Below, piece after piece: positions 1-5,738 of a stretch of DNA of 5,738 bases (positions are counted from its first letter, which is position 1; each line of letters begins with the position of its first letter). The stretch lies in assembly GCA_018334735.1 (NCBI GenBank), contig JAGXLK010000198.1:1-5738 (forward strand), read 5' to 3'. This DNA is from Planctomycetota bacterium (GTDB lineage: Bacteria > Planctomycetota > Brocadiia > SM23-32). Both the position numbers and the translations under genes were made by a program. The notes under the pieces are model-generated. The model worked only from the letters and a program-made list of their open reading frames with translations, was not told the origin of the DNA and did not search any database.

Positions 1-734
1 AAGAAACCGCGGATGGATCCAAAGAATTTACGTTCGTCCGGGGACCGCTCTTCGCCAATATGATCCTCGCCGACGAGATTAATCGTGCGCCTTCTCGGAC
101 CCAGGCGGCCCTTCTCGAAGCGATGCAGGAACATTCTGTAACGGTTGGGCGACGCAGTTACGCGTTGGAAGAGCCTTTTTTCGTGCTCGCCACGCAGAAT
201 CCGATCGAGCAGGAAGGGACCTACCCGTTGCCGGAAGCCCAGCAGGACCGTTTTATGTTCTTCCTTCAGGTGCGCTATCCGGAAGCAGATGAGGAAGTCG
301 ATGTGCTCAAGCGCACCACGACACCGACGATGCCGCACGCGGAGCCGGTTATGAGCGGGGAGGATATTCTGGAGATCCAGCGGCTGGTGCGGGGCGTTCC
401 CATTGCCGATCATCTCACCCGCTACGCCAGCCGCCTCGCTCGCATAAGCCGACTCGACAGGGGAGATGAAGGAAATGAGACGATCCCTGATTTTGTGAAA
501 GAATACGTGGAATGGGGTTCTGGTCCGAGGGCCGGACAGTACCTTGTGCTCGGCGGGAAAGCACGGGCGTTTCTCGATGGACGCTCACATGTCAGCGCCG
601 AAGATATTCGCGCCGTGGCGTATCCCGTGCTGAGACACCGCATTATTGTCAACTTCGCCGCTCAGGCCGAAGGTATCGATTCATCATGGGTTATTGGGAA
701 ATTGCTGGATCATGTGGCCGAGCGGACTGACTGA
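1..734 (+). CDS. moxR: MoxR-family AAA+ ATPase, C-terminal part (5' end outside window)
   Basis: This is a MoxR-type AAA+ ATPase, a cytosolic chaperone-like motor that usually works with VWA-domain partners. The frame is open from position 3 through the stop at 732-734, so the ATG at 60 is internal: it sits inside the conserved block FANMILADEINRAP. Visible motifs are Walker B (LADE, Asp and Glu codons at 72-77), sensor 1 Asn in ATQNP (198-200), the arginine-finger motif PEAQQDRF (Arg at 249-251) and a sensor 2 Arg in GSGPR (528-530). The lid domain follows, with ARAFLDGR, SAEDIRAVAYPVLRHRI and a normal C-terminus. Walker A lies upstream of the window, so roughly the first quarter to third of the protein is missing. 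All catalytic residues in view are intact, so it looks like an active ATPase. Its last 23 bases overlap the DUF58 gene, as expected for a co-translated partner. The family assignment is very secure; the subfamily is not resolved. Confidence 0.96.
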   Translation, partial: ETADGSKEFTFVRGPLFANMILADEINRAPSRTQAALLEAMQEHSVTVGRRSYALEEPFFVLATQNPIEQEGTYPLPEAQQDRFMFFLQVRYPEADEEVDVLKRTTTPTMPHAEPVMSGEDILEIQRLVRGVPIADHLTRYASRLARISRLDRGDEGNETIPDFVKEYVEWGSGPRAGQYLVLGGKARAFLDGRSHVSAEDIRAVAYPVLRHRIIVNFAAQAEGIDSSWVIGKLLDHVAERTD

Positions 735-1614
735 AAGCCTGAAGCCGGAGACCATCGAACGGCTGCGCCAGCTCGAACTCTTCAGTCGCCTGCGCGTGGA
801 AGGTATGTTGACCGGGGACAACCGCTCCACCCTCAAGGGTTTCAGCACGGAATTCGTCAGCCATCGCCCCTATTTCCCCGGCGATGAGTTGCGGCGGGTC
901 GATTGGCGGGCTTACGCGCGCAGCGAGCGATTGGTCATCAAAGAATTCGAGGAACCGACCAATCTCACCGCGGCCGTGGCGCTCGATGTTTCCGGCTCCA
1001 TGGATTTCGGGGATGATGAGCTGACAAAACACGAATACAGCGTGCGTTGCGCTGCGCTTGTGCTTTATCTGCTTTACCTCCAGCACGATTCTTTTGGCCT
1101 GTTTCTGTTCGGAGACCAGCTCCGGCGAACCCTCCCCCCACGTTCCAGTCGCCGGCATTTGATGGGCGTGCTCGCCGCACTGGCCGAAGCGCGTCCAGAA
1201 GGGGAGACCTCTCTGGAGACGGCGCTCCGTCAGATTCAAACGCGTTTCAAACGCCGCGGATTGCTCGTCCTGATATCGGATTGTATGGCCGAACCCGATC
1301 ACGTTTCTCGCGTCCTTTCGCGTTTCCGAAGCCAGGGCACCGACGTCATTGTCTTCCAGGTGGTGCATCCGGACGAACGCGAGTTTCCCTACAACCAGGT
1401 CTCACGTTTTACTTGCCTCGAGACGCATCAGGCGGACAATGTGGACCCGTTTGAGATCCGCAATGCATATCGCGAACGTTTTCGCATGCATACCGGCAAA
1501 CTCAAAGCTGAATTGCTGCGGCGGGATATGGATCACTGTGAGCTGACCGTGACTGAGAACTACGAGAAAATCCTGGGAGATTATCTGAGCAAACGGGCGG
1601 AGATCCTGATGTGA
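712..1614 (+). CDS. DUF58 domain protein with intact VWA MIDAS
   Basis: This 300-residue protein belongs to the DUF58 family, commonly encoded next to moxR and thought to be the cytosolic VWA-like partner of the ATPase. The DUF58 signature is clear: GFSTEFVSHRPYFPGDELRR, then VDWRAYAR and LVIKEFEEP (residues about 43-82). A VWA-like domain follows with a complete MIDAS: DVSGSM (Asp92, Ser94, Ser96), Thr166 in GETSLETAL and Asp190 in LISDCM. No membrane segment is seen, so this is the short soluble form rather than the longer form with two N-terminal helices. I chose the ATG at 712 because the family's N-terminal helix (SLKPETIERLRQLELFSRL) begins a few residues later and GGGAA lies at 696-700. 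An in-frame ATG at 646 would add 22 residues read out of frame from moxR with no family character. The start overlaps moxR by 23 bases, suggesting translational coupling. Family is secure; the molecular role is inferred. Confidence 0.93.
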   Translation: MWPSGLTESLKPETIERLRQLELFSRLRVEGMLTGDNRSTLKGFSTEFVSHRPYFPGDELRRVDWRAYARSERLVIKEFEEPTNLTAAVALDVSGSMDFGDDELTKHEYSVRCAALVLYLLYLQHDSFGLFLFGDQLRRTLPPRSSRRHLMGVLAALAEARPEGETSLETALRQIQTRFKRRGLLVLISDCMAEPDHVSRVLSRFRSQGTDVIVFQVVHPDEREFPYNQVSRFTCLETHQADNVDPFEIRNAYRERFRMHTGKLKAELLRRDMDHCELTVTENYEKILGDYLSKRAEILM

Positions 1615-1662
1615 TACTTTTTTGCATGCCCCATAAATAATCCAAGAATCGGAATCCGAAAC
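1615..1662 (+). other. Only intergenic gap (48 bases), no firm signal
   Basis: This short AT-richer spacer separates the DUF58 and BatA-like genes. It contains a run of six T (1618-1623), the palindrome GCATGC (1624-1629), an A/T stretch ATAAAT (1633-1638) and a weak ribosome-binding sequence near its end. I see no stem-loop before the T run that would make a terminator, and no convincing -35 box at the right distance from the A/T stretch. The most likely reading is a plain intra-operon spacer with separate ribosome loading for the next gene. Confidence 0.6.
1651..1654 (+). promoter_or_regulatory. Weak Shine-Dalgarno for the BatA-like gene
   Basis: GGAA lies eight bases before the ATG at 1663. 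It is a short match to the anti-Shine-Dalgarno sequence but correctly spaced, and it supports the 1663 start. The start is also supported by the protein, since the BatA N-terminal domain begins immediately at the first residues. Confidence 0.4.
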
Positions 1663-3801
1663 ATGTCTTTCAGTTTCCCCTGGTTTCTGGCGGCTCTGGT
1701 TTTTGCCGCCATCCCCATCGTGCTGTATCTGCTTTTCCGCATGCGGAAGCAGAACGTGGAGTGGGGGGCGACGTATATCCTTCAACTGACCCTTCAGGAG
1801 AAGGTCAGAGAAAGCCGGTGGCGACAGTATATCGTGCTGGCCGTGCGCACTTTGATCCTGGTGCTGTTGGTAGCGGCGTTTGCGGGACCGCTTCTGCGGA
1901 TGGAGCGGCCGCCAGGAGGGAAATTCCCGCGGGGCGGTAGCGGGGCTCTGACGCGGGTTGTCCTGCTGGATAATAGCCTCAGCATGAAGGCCGAATACGG
2001 AAGCGGGACACGCCTGAGCGAAGCGCGACGCCTGGCAGCTGAATTGCTGGAAGATGCCCGGGGAGGCGATTCTTTTCTGCTGCTCACTACCGGTGAAGAT
2101 GACGAACCGATCAGGATTGACGCCGGGAGCCGCCGTAAAAAAATAGGCAGAAAACTTGCGGGACTGAAAAGCGCAAAACACGGTGGTGTGACGCGAGCGC
2201 TCGAAAAAGCCTACCGGCATTTTCTTACGACGCGAACCCCCAACCGCCAACTCGTATTTCTCACCGATTTTGCGGCGATTGATTTCAGAGAACCGGAAGC
2301 GCTTCGGCCCGTTGCCAAATCCTTCCTCCAACAGGGCGTGGACTGCTACTTTCACGTGCTGGGAAACCCCAAAGATACCAACAGCAGCCTCATTTCCGCC
2401 GGTTTCGGCACGGATTTCCCTCTCGTCGGCCAGGCCTATAACCTTCATGTGCAGGTCGCAAATTACGGGAACCAGCCCTGCGTCGGGGACAGGCTCCTTC
2501 TGCTGGAAAACGGCAAAGTTTTCGCGCACAAAGATTACGACCTTCTTCCCAATGAGACCAAGTCGCTGACAGTCCCTCTTGCTTTGCCGGCGGGGGAGCA
2601 TAATCTTGAACTCCGCGTCGGGGAAGATATTTTCCCGGCGGACAATTATCTGAATCTGGCGGTTTCCGTGCGGGAATCGCTGCCCGTGATGATTCTGGCA
2701 CCCGCTGAAGACAAGCAGAAAGGTTTCGAATCGCAATCGGAGTTCCTCGCCCGGGTTCTCCGGAGTTCAAAAGCGGCAGAAGGAAACAGCACGATTACGA
2801 TACAACGGCGAACTCCCGGCAACCTGACGGAGGACATGCTGCGAAAAATCCGGGTGGTGGTGGCGGCGGGGGCCGGACTCGCGCAGGGCGAGAACGCCGG
2901 GCAGCTCAAGGATTTTCTTACGACGGGCGGAGGACTCGTTTTTGCTCCGGGACCCGACACTGAGCTTGAAGCGTGCGCGCCGACCGTCGAAGAAATCTTC
3001 GGTGTCCGAATGACGGGAGCGTTCACGGATAAAATTGACCACGACCGCTACCGTTTTGCGCAGCGGAGCGAGCTTGAAGACGATTTGCTTCGGGAATTTA
3101 CCGGCGATCTGAACGCCGACCTTTCCAAAGGACGTATCTACAACCATTACCGGGTCGAGATGCTGCCTGATAGTGCATCTCGCATCCTTGTCAGATTGAG
3201 TAACGGCGACCCTCTGCTTCTGGCGGCTCGTTACCGGCGCGGGACGGCCATTTTGTGCACGTCGCCTTTCACCGGCACGTGGAATTCGCTCGTCGTGCGG
3301 CAATCATTTCTGCCGCTGGTTTATCGTCTTCTGGATATCGCTTCCGCCGGTAGTGCTCCGTCGCGGAATCTGAGAGAGGGGAAGCCAATCATTTGTTGTA
3401 TCGACGAGTTGCCGTCGGAAGGGCGAGCGGAAAAACTCTACGTCGCTACGCCCGACAAAACTCTGGAGGAACTGCGGTCCGTAAAAATCGCTGACAAGAG
3501 CTATGTGCGCTACGATTCGACCTCTGAGCCGGGGCTTTATAACATTACAGATAAACGTGGCAATGTGCTGCGGAGTTACACGGTTTCCGGGAAAAATGCC
3601 GAATCCGATATGCGACCGCTCGATGAGAAAAGCGTACAGATGTTGGGGAATATTTTTTCGACCGATTTCACCCGGGGCGAAGCGGATTTGCGCGGCGCTA
3701 TGGTCACCGCCGGGTATTCTCTAATGTTGACGACCTGGGTGGTAGCTGTTCTGGGGGGACTTTTGCTGCTGGAAACATTACTCCTGCGAGTCTGGTTCTG
3801 A
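1663..3801 (+). CDS. BatA-like membrane VWA protein with glutamine-amidotransferase-like region
   Basis: This complete 712-residue protein starts with the BatA N-terminal domain: membrane helix 1 at about residues 5-25, the basic segment RMRKQNVEWGATYIL, and helix 2 at about 56-73. A VWA domain follows with MIDAS DNSLSM (Asp103, Ser105, Ser107) and LTDF with Asp202; the third MIDAS position is probably Thr177 in GGVTRAL, less certain. Residues about 253-336 look like a beta-sandwich (YNLHVQVANYG to ADNYLNLAV). Residues about 340-555 resemble the class I glutamine-amidotransferase-like fold, with LPVMILAP, FLTTGGGLVFAPG and the block GTAILCTSPF/WNSLVVRQSFLPLVYRLL that recurs in such proteins; no catalytic Cys-His-Glu set is apparent. 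A final helix at about 686-708 ends at the C-terminus. The VWA and middle domains are predicted on the outer face of the inner membrane. It is much longer than classical BatA (roughly 330 residues), so I give no gene symbol. The stop overlaps the next ATG. Family and topology are fairly secure; function is unknown. Confidence 0.9.
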   Translation: MSFSFPWFLAALVFAAIPIVLYLLFRMRKQNVEWGATYILQLTLQEKVRESRWRQYIVLAVRTLILVLLVAAFAGPLLRMERPPGGKFPRGGSGALTRVVLLDNSLSMKAEYGSGTRLSEARRLAAELLEDARGGDSFLLLTTGEDDEPIRIDAGSRRKKIGRKLAGLKSAKHGGVTRALEKAYRHFLTTRTPNRQLVFLTDFAAIDFREPEALRPVAKSFLQQGVDCYFHVLGNPKDTNSSLISAGFGTDFPLVGQAYNLHVQVANYGNQPCVGDRLLLLENGKVFAHKDYDLLPNETKSLTVPLALPAGEHNLELRVGEDIFPADNYLNLAVSVRESLPVMILAPAEDKQKGFESQSEFLARVLRSSKAAEGNSTITIQRRTPGNLTEDMLRKIRVVVAAGAGLAQGENAGQLKDFLTTGGGLVFAPGPDTELEACAPTVEEIFGVRMTGAFTDKIDHDRYRFAQRSELEDDLLREFTGDLNADLSKGRIYNHYRVEMLPDSASRILVRLSNGDPLLLAARYRRGTAILCTSPFTGTWNSLVVRQSFLPLVYRLLDIASAGSAPSRNLREGKPIICCIDELPSEGRAEKLYVATPDKTLEELRSVKIADKSYVRYDSTSEPGLYNITDKRGNVLRSYTVSGKNAESDMRPLDEKSVQMLGNIFSTDFTRGEADLRGAMVTAGYSLMLTTWVVAVLGGLLLLETLLLRVWF

Positions 3802-3803
3802 TG
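3799..3803 (+). other. TGATG stop-start overlap (translational coupling)
   Basis: The TGA of the BatA-like gene (3799-3801) shares its A with the ATG of the next gene (3801-3803). A weak purine stretch, GCGAG at 3786-3790, lies ten bases upstream. Such junctions usually let the terminating ribosome restart, so the two large VWA proteins are probably made in matched amounts. Confidence 0.75.
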
Positions 3804-5738
3804 GAAACCGTCGATCGAACATATCAGCTTCTGGGCAAAGGCCTGCTCGGCCCCTGGCAGGTGGCCGGCGTGACGATCGTCGGACTGATCGTTGTTACCC
3901 TGCTGCTCAGGGGCGACCTGAAGGGTGTGCCGCAGCGTCTGCGTTTGGGGCTGTTGACCGCCCGGGCGGTTATCGTGCTTCTGGCGGGCTGGTTTTTGTT
4001 CCAGCCCTCTTTGTATGTGAAAGAAACGCTCAGCCAACCGGGTCGGTTGGTCGTCGTGCTGGATGATTCGGCGAGCATGGGGATCCAGGACCCGGCGCCG
4101 GGACTTTCCGATCTTCTGGACCGCGTCGAAATCGTGAGGGGCAAACCGCTGAAAGGACGCGTCCGTTCACCGGGAGCCTTCGTTTCTCTGGTCGAACGAC
4201 TGGAACCGGAAGTGAGCAACGATGCGCAGATTCTGGACAACGTCCTTTCTCGGATTGAAGAGGAACTGCCCTGGAGAGCCACCTTGCGGGACCAATTGAA
4301 ACGAATGGCGTCCCGCTGGGACGAGAGTGCGAAAAAGATCGACAATCACGCTCAAACGATCCGCTCCGAAATCCTTTCTGCAAAGGTCGGCGGTTCTGGG
4401 GCTGACGATGAGACGAGCCAGCGGCGTTCGCGCTTGATGGCTTCGGCTCAGCGCCTCTCACTGGTCGGGCCGGTGTTCCAGAAGCTGGCGTCGCGGCTGA
4501 GGACTCTCGCCGAAGAGCGATCTCTCGATCCCACTGCGTTTCGCGAGACGCAAACGTTGATGAACGAAGCTACTGTGGGGCTGGAGGAGGCCCGTGAACA
4601 GGCCACGGGAATCCGTGACATCATGGATCGCCGGTATTTTTCGGCTGCTTTGGAAGCCCGGCGGAAGGAACTGAAGTCGCAGGCCAGACTCTCTCGCATT
4701 GAAATTGCGCATCGTCTGCTGCGCAGACATGTGCCCTCGCTCTCAAAGAAGCATAGATTGAGTTATCAGTTGCTCTCTCGCTCAGCGGTCCTTAATGCAA
4801 TGCCGGAGAATATTCGAACTGAGAGTGACCGGACAGAGTTTGCTGGCGCGCTTCGGAATGTGCTCAACACCTATTCGCGGGATGTAATAGCCGGCATAAT
4901 TCTCGTCTCAGACGGACGCCGAAGTCGAAGGTCTCGCTCCGAACAGGATACGCCGGGGGATCTGCGTCCGGTCCTGGAATCTCTCGAAGGCATGTCGGTT
5001 CCGTTGCATACGTTTCTGCTCGGTTCGGAGGACGATGCCCCCGATCTGGCCGTGGCCGATTACGAGATCCCGTCGTTGTTGCGGAAAGGTGGTCGGGCGA
5101 CGATCACTGTCACGATAAAAACGGCTGTGCCCGAAGGTACCGCCTGCCGTGTCACTGTTTCTCGGATTGGCGTTGCGGGTGACGAAACCGCGCTGGCGGA
5201 GGCCAGTTTTGTTGCCGATGGCTCCTCGGAGCGTTTGGTCCTTCTCGAGGTGCGACCGGAAGTCGCAGGAACAAACCCCATTCGTATCGCTGTGTCGGCT
5301 GAGGAAACCGAAGACCGTTTCCCGACCAATGACAGCGTTGTCGAGAGTCTGGGGGTGGTTGAGGGACGGTTGCGCTGTTTCGTCCTCGGCGATGTCCCCG
5401 ACTGGAACATGCGCGCGGCGGTGCAAGCTCTGGACGAATTGCCGGTGCGGATGAAAACTTTCTTCTCAGGTCAATCGGACGAAGAACCGCCGCGTGGGAG
5501 TGGTAACGACAAAGTGCCGGAGACGGCCGAACAGTGGGGGAAATACGATATCGCGGTTCTCGGCGGCGCGGTTTTCCCGGGATTCAATGCGAAAGATGCC
5601 TCTGCCATTGTGGAAGCTGCCAGGGAGAAAGGGCTGGGGTTGTTTGTGCTGCCCGGACCGGATCCAGATTACGCAGGGTGGATGGCGCAGCAATTGGGTT
5701 GGCCGACCGGCATGAAACCCCTGGAAAGTCCGAGTGGG
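3801..5738 (+). CDS. Large membrane VWA protein with split VWA domain (3' end outside window)
   Basis: The frame from ATG 3801 is open for 646 codons to the last base with no stop, so the gene continues past the edge. Two membrane helices are seen, about residues 19-36 (VAGVTIVGLIVVTLLL) and 50-67 (LLTARAVIVLLAGWFLF), then QPSLYV and a VWA core beginning RLVVVLDDSASM (MIDAS Asp88, Ser90, Ser92). The rest of the VWA fold appears only at about residues 314-372: HRLSYQLLSRSA, then DRTEFAGAL (Thr345) and IILVSDG (Asp371). Between them lie about 200 charged, mostly helical residues with a likely coiled coil near 149-192. A beta-sandwich follows at about 415-515 (VADYEIPSLLRKGGRATITV to RFPTNDSVVESL). 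The start of an amidotransferase-like fold is seen from about 520 (LRCFVLGDVPDWNMRAA, YDIAVLGGAVFPGF, GLFVLPGPD). The order parallels the preceding gene, suggesting distant paralogy. The start rests on the TGATG overlap and the helix beginning soon after. Function unknown. Confidence 0.9.
   Translation, partial: METVDRTYQLLGKGLLGPWQVAGVTIVGLIVVTLLLRGDLKGVPQRLRLGLLTARAVIVLLAGWFLFQPSLYVKETLSQPGRLVVVLDDSASMGIQDPAPGLSDLLDRVEIVRGKPLKGRVRSPGAFVSLVERLEPEVSNDAQILDNVLSRIEEELPWRATLRDQLKRMASRWDESAKKIDNHAQTIRSEILSAKVGGSGADDETSQRRSRLMASAQRLSLVGPVFQKLASRLRTLAEERSLDPTAFRETQTLMNEATVGLEEAREQATGIRDIMDRRYFSAALEARRKELKSQARLSRIEIAHRLLRRHVPSLSKKHRLSYQLLSRSAVLNAMPENIRTESDRTEFAGALRNVLNTYSRDVIAGIILVSDGRRSRRSRSEQDTPGDLRPVLESLEGMSVPLHTFLLGSEDDAPDLAVADYEIPSLLRKGGRATITVTIKTAVPEGTACRVTVSRIGVAGDETALAEASFVADGSSERLVLLEVRPEVAGTNPIRIAVSAEETEDRFPTNDSVVESLGVVEGRLRCFVLGDVPDWNMRAAVQALDELPVRMKTFFSGQSDEEPPRGSGNDKVPETAEQWGKYDIAVLGGAVFPGFNAKDASAIVEAAREKGLGLFVLPGPDPDYAGWMAQQLGWPTGMKPLESPSG

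Noticed and set aside
646..711. Possible N-terminal extension of the DUF58 protein from an in-frame ATG at 646.
   Set aside because: The extra 22 residues are moxR sequence read in another frame and do not resemble the family. The ATG at 712 gives the expected length and has a purine-rich stretch upstream.
691..1368. A 225-codon minus-strand open frame opposite DUF58.
   Set aside because: The sense strand carries a complete DUF58 domain here; the antisense product shows no motif, membrane segment or plausible start signal.
1600..1623. T run after the DUF58 stop as a possible intrinsic terminator.
   Set aside because: No stable GC-rich stem precedes the six T residues; only a trivial ATC/GAT pairing is possible. 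The gene order also argues for read-through.
1612..1638. Possible internal promoter with ATAAAT as a -10 box.
   Set aside because: No convincing -35 box is found about 17 bases upstream, and an A/T-rich spacer in GC-rich DNA often gives such chance matches.
1402..2736. A 444-codon open frame on the minus strand, the longest antisense frame in the window.
   Set aside because: It lies opposite the DUF58 and BatA-like genes and across their gap. Its translation is rich in Gln, His, Arg and Phe with no recognisable domain, while both sense genes are clear family members with intact motifs. It is best read as a by-product of codon bias.
2852..2876. G-rich tract on the coding strand that could form a weak two-layer G-quadruplex.
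   Set aside because: It simply encodes a Val/Ala/Gly strand-and-turn (VVVAAGAG) of the amidotransferase-like region using GC-rich codons. Only GG runs are shared by all positions, so there is no sign of selection for the DNA structure itself.
4908..5426. A 172-codon minus-strand open frame within the last gene.
   Set aside because: It is fully covered by the 646-codon sense frame, which has VWA and beta-sandwich character through this stretch. The antisense product is unrecognisable and compositionally odd.

Overview
The window is one continuous plus-strand gene cluster of the MoxR-AAA+/von Willebrand factor A (VWA) type. It holds, in order, the 3' part of a moxR ATPase gene, a complete DUF58 gene, a complete gene for a BatA-like membrane VWA protein, and the first 646 codons of a second membrane VWA protein that runs off the right edge. 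No RNA gene, insertion sequence, CRISPR array or other mobile element is visible. Nearly every base is coding; the only gap is 48 bases between the DUF58 and BatA-like genes.

Layout: moxR (1-734, left-truncated) overlaps the DUF58 gene (712-1614) by 23 bases. After the short gap comes the 712-residue BatA-like gene (1663-3801). Its stop codon overlaps the ATG of the last gene (3801-5738+) in a TGATG junction. The tight packing on one strand points to an operon with translational coupling at two of the three junctions.

How the genes fit together: MoxR ATPases are chaperone-like AAA+ proteins that pair with VWA partners carrying a metal-ion-dependent adhesion site (MIDAS). Here the cytosolic DUF58 protein has a complete MIDAS (DxSxS, T, D). 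The two large proteins have N-terminal membrane segments, a VWA domain, a beta-sandwich and a region resembling the class I glutamine-amidotransferase-like fold; the last of these is incomplete in the final gene. A plausible reading is an ATPase plus cytosolic adaptor acting with two envelope-anchored VWA proteins in assembly, maturation or surveillance of an unknown envelope target. The target cannot be told from the sequence.

Organism: the moderately GC-rich composition and the moxR-DUF58-BatA-like-large VWA order, without BatB/BatC/BatD in view, resemble clusters common in the Planctomycetota-Verrucomicrobiota-Lentisphaerota/Kiritimatiellota group. This is an inference from gene architecture and remembered family patterns, not a taxonomic proof. 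The least ordinary item is the last gene, whose VWA domain appears to be split by a helical, highly charged insertion of about 200 residues.
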